64,000 bases of DNA from Rostrohypoxylon terebratum (taxonomy: Eukaryota > Ascomycota > Sordariomycetes > Xylariales > Hypoxylaceae), in NCBI GenBank assembly GCA_022497145.1, contig MU385902.1, positions 177,421 through 241,420 of the forward strand, given 5' to 3'. The position numbers and the translations under genes were made by a program. The notes under the pieces were generated by a model, which searched no databases, was not told the DNA's origin, and worked only from the letters and a program-made list of their open reading frames with translations. Below, piece after piece: positions 33,602 to 44,846 of the stretch; position 1 is the first letter of the stretch, and the number at the start of each line of letters is the position of its first letter.

Positions 33602-34700
33602 GAGATGTAAGGCATCTGGAGTTCTAAAACGACGGCTTTTTATCTTCTGGCTATTTTTGAAAGTCTCAGCTGATGTTATGTATAAGAAGGATCTCTAAAT
33701 GAAATCCAGGTCGAGGTTCGGAGATTACCCTATAATCACCATCCCAACATGACGAGAAGATTGGAAAATCGAAGTCATAGATAGCTTGCTATTTGGATGG
33801 ATATAACAGCGCCGATAACCATGCTTTTCGTCGGCTATGCTGACTGCAATGCTGAGCAGTCAAGGGGCACCAGTTAATCTACCTCACAGTTATAGCTTGC
33901 GACTTCGATTCAGCCGTACGTCGTGGCAGGCTCCTAGTGGTTCTCCACCCGAAAGTATTTCAAGCGGCTATGCAACATTGGTCTTAAGGTAAGGCGTTAA
34001 TGATGACAAGCATGCCTAGGTTACGATCTTGATATTTCTGATTTGCTTTAAGCCTGGAAAAGTCTAGAACCACTTTGCATAGCCTGTGGCTTTCCTGAAA
34101 CAGATAGAATGCCTGTGTAGTAAAGTTGGATTGTTCACTTTGGCTTCCTACACCTTGACCAAGATTGCCACTACCTGACTGCATGCTTATTGGCTATGGG
34201 AGGCGCTGGGGGCGAGCATAGAATCAGCTGTTTTCTAATCTTGTTCAGTAGCAAACTTAGAGATCAATTTTCCTGCCCCGTGGAAGAATTCCCGCTTGGG
34301 CTATCTGCGTGACTCAAATAGCGAATGATCTAGGCATGGTGTTTACTAATGCCATTCATCATTCATCATACATCTTAGGGCACTTTAGCTGTCAACATCT
34401 AAGTTATAAAGAGTTGAAACTATGAAATTTGATTCATGTGAGAGTCATGTGTCCTAATTGAGACGCCCCTAACGCCTAATCCCATATGCATGTCTGTGAA
34501 GACGATTCTGACTGCTAAAAGCAAGGACTAGTATAAGCTGTTGCTCATGGATGTCTTAAGAGTACACGCACAAGTGCGGCTTGCGCGGATAGAAATAGAA
34601 CTATCTAGATAGCCTCTGAGCGTGGTAATCAAGTGCGGGGACTGTTCCTGTATGTCCGAGGATCCTACGAATAGTGTTTTGCTTTGTGAGGCTATAACTC
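33602..34700. other. intergenic between convergent genes
   Basis: No gene seen in 1.1 kb. Confidence 0.6.
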
Positions 34701-35554
34701 TTAAGGTTCTCCCAGTAGACGAGCAGTAATATCACCCATGTAGGCTTCCTCTAGTTCGTAATCTTGGCCGTCGAGCCTGTCGATCCCAACAAATTGGAAA
34801 GCCTCGACAACACGGTCGATATCGAAGCCCATGTTGACAAATCGGTTAATAAGATCTTTGTTGTAACCCTGATATCTGTATATTGTCAGCTATCCAGCCG
34901 CCGCAATGCTCAATACCCCATGCCTCTTCAAGTCATACCTGCTATCGTCAACCTGTTGGGGAGCAACAGGAGTCCGAGGCTGAACTGATTGGAAGTTGGA
35001 ATTCTTAGGTGCACCAGCATGAACCACAGCCCATTCGTGAGCCTTCTTGTTAAATGCCTCTCGGTCGTTGATCATCATCCGAGCGACTTCGGCATCTTGC
35101 GGGTCTTTAGGCTCGGGACTCTCGAAGAGACCTTGAAGAGATAGAAGAGTCGACTTGATGGTGAGGACGGGAGACCAAGCGGAACTTAGAGTATCGAGGC
35201 AGATAGCGCCCTGTTCATTGACGTGAGTAGAGAGCAGACGAGGACAAAAAAAAAAAAACCAAGATATTTGGTGGGCTTGATAGTACGTACAGTTTGACTG
35301 CTAATGTTGGGATGCCAAACTCTGGTATCAAATTTCATGACGGGAGGTCGAAAGGGGTATTCGTTAGGGATTATAACGTCAACGACGAAATTACCACCCT
35401 CGTATGGTGTGCCGGGAGGGCCAGGGATGCATGCCTTTAAATGGGTGAGGTCGCCAGTGCTGTTAGCAGGCTGTGCGGTGATTCCAGAACTGTTAGCATC
35501 GGCATCAATATCGGCCAACTCCTTGGCGACTCGACGTGCCCTGCTAGATGCCAT
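34701..35554 (-). CDS. UBC1: ubiquitin-conjugating enzyme E2, Ubc1/UBE2K type
   Basis: Three exons: 35291-35554, 34939-35210, 34701-34875; 237 codons (236 residues). The UBC domain fills residues 1-150 with PYEGGNFVVDVIIPNEYPF, the HPN motif at the end of exon 1 and the active-site Cys in GAICLDTL at the start of exon 2. A C-terminal UBA domain (about 190-236: LINRFVNMGFDIDRVVEAFQ, ending ITARLLGEP) makes it the Ubc1/E2-25K class, which extends Lys48-linked ubiquitin chains and works in ER-associated and cell-cycle degradation. Length agrees with yeast Ubc1 (215) and human UBE2K (200) plus a longer linker. Divergent from ELP3. Confidence 0.93.
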
Positions 35555-36759
35555 GGTAAATCGATCGTGGCCGTTGCTCAAGTGGTGATGTTGATGTTGG
35601 GTAAGGAGAGAATGGTCGAAAGAAATATAACGGTCGGTTCGTGGTTCACGGTGGACGATTTACAGTTCACGATATCGGTCGTATTATACTAGGCAGGTAG
35701 GCTGGATCGTTGTAGCATTCGGCCTTGAAATCGGAACAGAACGGCGAATGAAGGGATGTAAGATGTACCACTTCTATACCCAAGCTATCTTGGGCACTGC
35801 CTGGGAACTAGATTATTGCCAGGTGAAATGGATGGCGAAGCAGATAGGCTTAGACAATATGGAGTGTAAGGGTGTAAGAGGGCGAGAGGGCAAGGCTGAA
35901 CGAGATAAAGAGAATGGGGAGTTATCAACTCCTCGCAGAACCTGACCGTCTTAGACGATGATGTGACAACTCAGAATGCATGAATAAGTAGTGAGAAAAA
36001 ACAATGACTGGAGGACTGTTCAGGCCCTGAACCAGCTAATAACCTGGCGGCCAGTCAGAGGGTTGGGGTTGGGGTTGGAGTGACGAGAGTTGTTTGTAAA
36101 GTTGTAGATTGTGTTGTTAATCGTTCAATGTTGATTGTAGGGTGTGCAGTGTACAGTGTAGAGTGTACAATGTAGGTAGAAAGTAGAAAGTAGAATATGA
36201 AGAGAGAAAACGATCGAACAGTTGTTTGGCAGCTGAGACGCCGAGACTGATACCTTCCGATCGTTGTAACCCCGCGATTGCCAGCAATTCTGCGTTCGGC
36301 GCTGTAACCTTGGGAGGATCTAAGGATTGCGCCTAAGCCCAGTTGGAAATGGCGATGCGACGACCTCATGCTTATAAACAGTACAAGATACAATAGATAG
36401 GTCTAACAGAATTATGTAATATTCATGATATACGATAAACAAGAATACGATATGGAGGGGTATTAGGGAAGGGATATGTGGAATTCTCCACTTTGGTCAT
36501 TCCATCAGTTCTGATTGGTTCAAACTTAATGGAAAGATTCCCACCCCCACTACATACACTTTTTTTTTAACTTTTACTCATTCACCATCGTCATTTACGT
36601 CAATCTACCATTTAATCTACAATCGAATAAACTTCCTCATTTCCATATTTCAAAACATCAAATTCCCTTCACCAGAAACCGCCGGCCCATGAATACCACA
36701 TTTCGCGAATCCAGACTTAGCTCACCCTAATATCTGTTTCACCATATGCAATTGACACA
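35555..36759. promoter_or_regulatory. divergent UBC1-ELP3 promoter region
   Basis: 1.2 kb between two divergent housekeeping genes. An inverted CCAAT box (ATTGG at 36514-36518) lies about 245 bases before ELP3. Short near-tandem GTGTACAGTGTAGAGTGTAC units lie at 36149-36170. No gene seen. Confidence 0.5.
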
Positions 36760-38544
36760 ATGGCTACGACCACGACCACGACCACGATAACGGCAACCGT
36801 TCGAAAGAAGGACGCAAACCTTCCACCAGAGAATGAGCGATTTCTACGATGTTGCGCCGACATCGCGAATGCCCTCATCGAAGACCATGAAGCTTCCAAG
36901 AACCCAAAGAATCCTAAGCGAGATATAAATCTCAATAGCTTACGATCTAAATTCTCGAGGAAACACAAGATCGCTAGCATGCCACCGCTGACTGCTATTA
37001 TCGCCGCCGTCCCCGAACACTACAAGAAATACATCTTACCAAAACTGGTCGCGAAGCCCATCCGTACGTTGATATAATACCTAAGGAAGGTTTGACGTAG
37101 CGTTGACCGATATCTAGGCACTTCCTCCGGTATTGCTGTCGTGGCTGTCATGTGCAAGCCTCACAGATGCCCTCATATCGCTTTTACCGGCAACATCTGC
37201 GTATACTGTCCAGGTGGCCCCGACTCCGACTTCGAATATAGCACACAATCATATACGGGTTACGAACCGACGTCTATGCGTGCCATTCGCGCCCGATACG
37301 ATCCTTTCGAACAAGCTCGGGGTCGCGTCGATCAGTTGAAGTCTCTAGGCCACTCGGTTGACAAGGTGGAATATATTATAATGGGCGGTACATTCATGTC
37401 GCTCCCTATTCCTTACCGAGAAGAGTTCATCTCCCAACTACACAATGCCCTCAGCGGTTACCAGACGACGAACGTCGACGAAGCGGTCGAAGCCGGCGAA
37501 ATGAGCAACGTGAAGTGCGTCGGTATTACCATCGAAACCAGACCGGATTATTGTCTCCAACCACATTTGACAGATATGCTTCGTTATGGGTGTACACGTC
37601 TAGAAATTGGTGTCCAGTCGTTATACGAGGATGTTGCGCGAGATACTAACAGGGGCCATACTGTCGCTGCAGTTGCGGAGACGTTTTGTCTTGCGAAAGA
37701 CGCCGGATATAAAGTCGTTTCGCATATGATGCCGGATTTGCCAAACGTTGGCATGGAACGCGATCTAGATCAGTTTAGGGAATATTTCGAAAACCCGGCA
37801 TTTCGAACTGACGGGTTGAAGATATATCCCACATTAGTTATTCGCGGTACGGGTCTCTACGAGTTATGGAGAACAGGCCGTTACAAGAACTACACTCCAA
37901 ACGATTTGATCGACATCGTTGCTAGAATCTTGGCACTCGTCCCTCCATGGACTAGGATCTATCGAGTCCAAAGAGATATTCCGATGCCGCTAGTCACTTC
38001 CGGTGTCGAGAACGGAAATCTGAGAGAGCTGGCTCTTGCGCGAATGAAGGACTTTGGCACGACATGTCGCGACGTAAGGACACGCGAAGTGGGCATCAAT
38101 GAGGTCAAACACAAAATTCGGCCGAATCAGATCGAACTAGTCCGTCGCGATTATACGGCCAACGGCGGATGGGAGACATTCCTAGCTTATGAGGACCCCA
38201 AACAAGATATCCTGGTCGCTCTGCTTCGCTTACGAAAATGCACAGAGAAATATACCTACCGCGAGGAGTTAACCGGGCAGCAGACTAGCTTGGTCAGAGA
38301 ACTCCACGTTTACGGTACTGCCGTGCCAGTCCACGCGAGGGACCCTAAAAAGTTTCAACATCAAGGTTTCGGTACCCTTCTTATGGAAGAGGCGGAACGT
38401 ATCGCGCGCGACGAGCACGGGAGCGACAAGATCAGCGTAATTAGTGGCGTCGGAGTAAGGAGCTATTACCGAAAACTCGGATATTGGCTGGATGGACCTT
38501 ACATGAGCAAGTGGCTTGATGGTCGCCCCCAAGAAAAATCGTAA
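36760..38544 (+). CDS. ELP3: Elongator catalytic subunit Elp3
   Basis: Two exons, 36760-37063 and 37118-38544 (54-base intron), 577 codons (576 residues; family about 550-575). The N-terminus has the usual RFLRCCADIANALIEDHEAS start after a Thr tract. Radical-SAM region: MCKPHRCPHIAFTGNICVYC with the C-x9-C-x2-C cluster, then PGGPDSDFEYSTQSYTGYEP. The C-terminal GNAT acetyltransferase domain (about 440-570) has LVRELHVYGTAVPV, HQGFGTLLMEEAERIA (acetyl-CoA loop) and SYYRKLGYWLDGPYMSK. Elp3 makes the cm5U-type wobble-uridine modification of tRNA in the six-subunit Elongator complex. Residues match the family closely, so confidence is high. Confidence 0.97.
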
Positions 38545-39069
38545 ACGCAGCGAGCTCTCATTATTAACGCGTACCTGATATTTTCGCACATCCTTCGCCC
38601 AAACCACTAGTTCCATGACGAAACAACTATCCGAATGAGTTCGCAATATTGTTTCCTCATAGGTCAATTAGCATTTCGCCCCGCTCGAAAGCAAGAAGAA
38701 GCCGATACAGACGGAATATTTGATTTAACAGCGAGACAAGATCATATGGCAAGTCGAACACAGACTGCGAAATCGGATTCACTTCAGAATTATTTTCAAC
38801 ATAGGTGATACAACTGCATACTAGACCTCGAACGACGATGATAAATGGGATATCGTGATGATAAGTGGCCATATCGCCGCCGGCCGGGCCGGTCTTCTAA
38901 GCACGATACGAGCTACGGGGGAGTTATATCTAACATTTGAGTACATAATGGTAGTAATAAGGAGGCAATCTATCTGAGGTTGTCTATGTATTGGAAAAAC
39001 ACAATAACCACCATACCTAGGACTTTCTAGTTTACTCGCGGTATACCTCCTCGATCATACGCGCCTTAT
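38545..39069. other. intergenic between convergent genes
   Basis: No gene seen. Confidence 0.6.
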
Positions 39070-41276
39070 CTACTCGCCTTCGTCATTCTTGACGTGTTCT
39101 ACAGTAGCCTCGACCTTTTCCGTCATGAGATCCTTAACACCTTTCAATAATGCGACAGCGACGATGGCCAATACGACGAACGGGATTACACTTGCCCATG
39201 CCAATCTATACGCGTAAGCGTATTCCCATTTACTAGCGTCCACAGCCTCCGTCCAAACCGCCAAGGTAGCACCGTCGACCCCTGATCCTATCTGCCCGGC
39301 ATCAAGCGCTTCTAATAGTGCTGGTACACTGCTTTCCGGCAGCCCCGCGTCTATCGCCGCACTGCCAACACTTGTCGCGTAATGACTAGCTAGTCGACCG
39401 TTGATGATTGCGTTTAAGACGGCTGAACCGAAGGCACCCCCGATCGCGCGGGCAGAGAATGCCAGACCTGTCGCGGTTGAAAGAAATGCGTGCGGCGCGG
39501 TAAATTGGATGCAGGCAACCAGGAGTGTGAGAGGCCCTGCTTGTCCGATACCCGCTAGGACGTTAAAGCCGATTTGCGCAGAGCTCCATGATGGTTGGAT
39601 TGTTGCGTAGCAGATAGTTCTATTCAATGCCGAATCACGTATCAGTTCTCTAGCTATCGACATAATACCCGTCGGCTTGTGAAGGGTCGGGTTCGTGAGG
39701 AACTTACACAATTAGAAAAACGGTAAAAGTGATGAGCAATGGTAGTTGCAAATCTTTGTATCGTGTTGCATACCAAGTAATCGGGAAGGAGGCGAATAGG
39801 ACAGGAAGCTGGTAGCTCATTTGACGAACCGAGATACGCCAAGAGTCACTCTCAAAACCCAAATCCAGCACGATCTGTGGAACAACCGAGTTGACGGCGC
39901 TATAGAAGATCCAGCCTTCGACGGCGAAGGAGAAGACGGAATATGCGAAGTTGGCGTTTTGTCGGAAGAAGACATGTGCTACTAAACCGTCGGAACGCCC
40001 CCTCCATTCTAATATCATCAGCACAGTGATCGCAATCTGTCTATTCGAAAGAAAGTGTATCATAAAAGTGAACCTCCTTAGCACGTACCGTAAAGGGCAA
40101 AACCAACCAGCATCGCCAATCCTAAGCTGAGTGGCGCGGCGACGTGAGGATTCGACCAACCATATGCGCCTCCAGCCCAATCGAGCGCGAGAAGCATCAA
40201 CGTTGCGCTGCCGACGAAGAGTGTGGAACCGATGGGATCGCACGCCCATATATATTCCCGTAGGGACATTTTGGGGTATTCGACATGCTTAGGGGGCCAG
40301 TAGAAGCAGAAAAGCCCTACCGATGTGATGCCATGGAAAGCTGCTTGGATCCAGAAGATGTATCGCCATCCGCCAACGCTAACGTTGGTGACTGCGCCAG
40401 CGCCGAGAGACCCGATCCTATTTCAGTCAGTTCAACACTTGACGAAATGCTCGAAAGCCTCTTATGATGATAGACTAATGATCTACTACATCAAGAAAGG
40501 GGCCCGAGATGACAATAGTGACGTGGACTTACAATCCACCCACAGCACCTCCAACAAATGCGAAACCATTGGCGAGGGCACGATACTTTAGTGGTAGGAT
40601 CTCGGCAGGAATCGCCTGGACAATAGATATCGTCGCCAAAGTCGTGCCGATCAGAATCCCACCGCCGATGAGCATACCCATCGACGTCGCTTTAGCAGAC
40701 ACGACAGCACCTACAAACGCAATCAGGGGTGGCACCGTGGCGAGGAATTTCCTATCCAGTACGTCGGACAGGCGACCAACGATCGGTGATAATACGGATT
40801 GCATGAGGAGAGGGCCCTGTCGGATTTCTTAGATTTTGATGGGTTGCTTAGCGGGGAGAGGAGGAGGAGGTACCTGAATGATCCAACCAGCTATCGAAGC
40901 ATCTCCGAGATCGCGAATGATGAACGCGATGACAGAACCCGCAGCCACCACGACGAAGACTTGAGCCATCACGCTACGCCTTCTCGTCAGCATGAAAGGG
41001 TAGGCGTTTGAGATGTTCATGCGAACACACGTACGCGAAGCAAGTTATGAAAACTACTAGCTATATGATGATCAACTTGTCAGTGTCATTATTTTCAGCT
41101 TGAGTTAAATGAATCTATGTAGTTCATACCCATGATCTCCAACTAAGATGAATGTGGTTCGCCTCTTGGACCGCCTCCTGCTCGATCGGCACGATTTCGA
41201 GGGCTTCTTCATGGCTCACATCCGGTTTTTGGTCCTCGAGCGAGCCTATCGAGGGCTTTTTGGTCTCGAGAGTCAT
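39070..41276 (-). CDS. Tri12-like MFS efflux transporter
   Basis: Seven exons: 41130-41276, 41035-41060, 40874-40973, 40533-40816, 40417-40089, 39708-40008, 39070-39619; 579 codons (578 residues). The second exon is only 26 bases. The protein is a 14-segment MFS carrier of the fungal trichothecene-efflux (Tri12) family: SHEEALEIVPIEQEA leader, SVIAFIIRDLGDASIAGWII, GPLLMQSVLSPIVGRLSD (motif A) with LDRKFLATVPPLIAF, and AEILPLKYRALANGFAFVGG. Members export toxins or drugs, and some related ones handle siderophores. No biosynthetic cluster is adjacent, so the substrate is unknown. All six introns are 57-115 bases and conserve phase. Confidence 0.87.
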
Positions 41277-44200
41277 CGTGAAGTACGATACGACGACAGA
41301 TTTCGAAACACGAGGGAGCGAAATACGCTAATCGTTAATAAATAAGAACGAATAAGAACGAATATTGAAGATGTTGGGAGGGGAAGACTCATTTCTTCTT
41401 CAGCTACGCGTCACGATAACCATCCAGAACTCTTAGACGGGTGTCGATATGGCTGTACCTATATATACTGCCCATGTAGTATCTAATAAGCCTGTAATCA
41501 GTAGATTTTCCATGGTTCTTGGTGCGCCAACCCTGTTAGCTTGTCTTGAGTTTGCAACGATCCTAGCTCTCTGGCTGAGACATGACCCAAGGATATGTTC
41601 GCACACTGCCATATCAATCTACCCCAACTTTTTGGGAAGAAGGAATGCGGAGACCCCGGATTTCTAGACGGCAGTTGTATTATACAGCTGTTTATGGGGG
41701 TTCGCTGGGGGTTCGCTGTGGGCCCTGCCCTGAAATTCGGGACTACTCCTTACGAATCTTACGAATAACCCGCCTACTCGGTGTAAAGCCAATAGTGTAT
41801 AGGAGATTTCTAAAGAGACGTCGACGCAACCCATTTTACCACATACCTAACACCAGAATTTTCTCTCCAAATTAACATCAAATTTTCATCTAAATCTTCT
41901 AACGATCTCTAATTGTTTGTTACCTAGGTCCTAGGTCCTAGGTATTATAATCAACGCACTTTCTCTCCTTCACCACTGCCGCCCCTTTGATAGAGGTCAT
42001 AATGGACACTAACTATATCAGGACCCGCCAGCGCCACCCTTAAATACGCCAAACGCTATAATAGCGCACCCCTCGCTTACAAAACTCGTCCTCATATCGG
42101 CAATTGGTTTAGCTTCTCTTTATTAGACTTGTCGAAACGATTATTTTTCTATTACTAAGTTAGAAGATATCCAACAGTAATATACTTAGATGAGTGACTG
42201 TCAAGGAGGGGGACATCTGCCCAGATAGAAGGCCAAATATGTAGGTTATACCTCAAATTACCATATCAGTATTCGCTTAATAGTTTAATACATATCTACC
42301 TATCTCTCCGATCTCATGGTTGTGCTCTCATGCTACTTGATTAACGTTAGAATAACACTATCTTCAGGTAAAAAAAAATAATAAAAAAAGACAAGAAAAG
42401 CGATTGGCCAGTCTTTGGTACGATATTCTACTCAAATGTTCATCTACGCCCGTGTAATACTTCTTGTATATCTATCGCTTCCATAAGCGTGCGCTTGCAA
42501 TGAAAAGAGCTTTCATCTGAACGCTTTCTGCCTACAAGGTACCTACCTATTCTAGATGCTAGGTGGACATCTTGCGTATTATTACAAAATTTACCTATGC
42601 TTGACCGGGAGGGCAATCTGACATACCCAATTTATCTACTAACACTGGTTATGAACTTGTGTTTCTGGTTCTAGATTTTCCAGACTGATAGGAAGGCACT
42701 GGTTATGTCGAGAGCTGGATCCTTGAACTCAACTAGGTACGCCAAATTCACTGTTGACGCATCATTCAGCGATTAGGTACTTTACTGATCATCCCATACT
42801 CTCAGCAGGGTCAACACTGTTGGGAAGACCGATTCACCGCTCAATCGTCTTCTGCGGCCCGCAGAATTCGGACAGATGGCTTATTCTAACTGGGAGTTTC
42901 TTCGGTCCCAGACGTGAATCCTGCTCTCCAGCATCTGTCATATATCGTATGCGTTACTGCCATGATGCATGTGATGTATGATTTATAAATCCACATTGAC
43001 GAGAAGGGTAAAGTCAAATGCTCTGCAATCCCGAGATCAGGTTTGACACGCTGTGTGTATCTTACTGCGCGTGCGTCGTGATCTAGACACGTAGTATAGG
43101 TGTATAGGTGTTGTAGTGATTGTTGTTGCTGGATGGCACTTATAACTAGATCATCTTACGTTAGACAAGATCCCATACGATTCGTCAAAAATTCAACACG
43201 ATTTATTATCTCTTATTACCTCCTAACTAGGTACCTAGGCATACTTCAATGGAGCTTTGGGGGAAGTTTCGTCGAGAAGAAATCATATAAAAAAGCTTCG
43301 TGGGGTTTTTATTCTCCATTTTCTCCTTTTTTTTCTTCATAATCATTGAGAGCTACCTGACCAGTAGATGTAGGCGTAACTTTCCCATTGCATGGAGAAA
43401 ACTACTAGGTACCTGGTAGGTATTAGGTAACCTATTAGGTAGGGTACCTAATATAATAAACGCTGTGGCTTAACCTATAAGGGCGTATTGTCGCCAGCTG
43501 AGATGCGTAATTCCTGGCACCCCTTGACATTTTCTTTTCGCTAGGAACGCCTATTGTGTGACTTACCGGGTAGATATTTTTGCTATTCTCACTACATTCA
43601 TGTGCCTAGGTAGATGTCCGTCTAATCCGTTACGTCCAAATAATATGAATCTAAAACAGCGGTCCACCTATGGAATTCCTATTCTACCTAGTCAAGGGAT
43701 CGCATCGCGGGATCAACCGTATGCAGGTAATCTGAATGGCTGTCAGGGAATAAGATATACAGGCCAGAGACCCTCAAGGTATCTAAGGTTCTAGTATTTA
43801 AGGTTATGGCCTCCAAGGTTATAGGTAGAGTCATGAGGTTATAATCAAGTAATTGAGAGAAGGATAACGCCTTTAGATGTTAGAAGAGAGTCCCTTGAGG
43901 ACTTATTGCGAGGCCATTGAGATTAATAGAGTAAGAGTCCGCCTTTGAGTTGAGAGAGGGTAGCGTAATCAATACATCTTTACCACCCCCATACTAGCAG
44001 CTACCTAGCCGCCACCTTGCAGTCACTCTACGTGTGAGCACTCCGGGTTCCAACACTGACAGTGGCAGCCTCTAGATGCAGTCGATTTCAGCTCAAACCT
44101 TCTTGATAAAGGTCTCACCGATCCTAAATAATTACAGGACTATCAGATCCGCCGAAAATCCACAAATACCTAGGTGCAGCTATAGTGTAATGGTCAGTCG

Positions 44201-44846
44201 TCGCAACCATGGCGATCAGTGGCGATCGAGTGAGATCGGGATATGGAAATCCTCAATCTCTTCGGTGTCGTACATCTAAGTACCTACCTACTAGGTCTGT
44301 CCTGACTCCTACCTGTATGTATGCGATATTATGTAGCACATGACATGTTACTATCTCCATTTCTTCTTCTTGATAACATCTTTCCTGGCCAAGTTCCGAA
44401 AGAGCGATACTACATCCAAGCCCATTGCCTCCACCGGAGTTATATTCAGCTTATCAATGAAGATGGCTTGAGGTATGGATGACGTTTCAAACACCGAATG
44501 TGGGGGGGACCTACCGGGACCTACATGTAGATATCGTGAAGTATGAGCTGATATGTAGGATCAAGAAACAGGCTTGAGAGGATAGTCCGAGTGCTAGATT
44601 GTTCCCATGGAGAGCAGTGGCAGAGAACTAGCAGTAGTATGTGATGAATACCTATAATCGAGGGCCCTATGCCGACGATTTCAGATATATAAACAGCTAT
44701 CTTCTTCGAGTTTTTCTATCTAGCCAGAATATTCACACAATGCAATACGATACACTTTGATAACCTATTCAATCTATATATTGACTTTTCGATATATCAA
44801 TTGATATCTTGAATTGTAGTCGAGCTAAGACATTTCCTACTTCATC
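41277..44846. other. gene-poor AT-rich region
   Basis: 3.6 kb with no supported gene. CCTAGGTCCTAGGTCCTAGG lies at 41923-41942. A stretch at about 43770-43860 repeats AAGGTTAT several times. A TATA-like TATATAAAC at 44686-44694 precedes the next gene. Base composition suggests old, decayed sequence, but I could not identify any element. Confidence 0.5.

Noticed and set aside
44175..44250. tRNA-like D arm (CTATAGTGTAATGGTCAG)
   Set aside because: No T arm or acceptor pairing follows.
41277..44846. Possible decayed transposon in the gene-poor AT-rich stretch
   Set aside because: No transposase-like frame, terminal repeats or target duplication could be found by eye.
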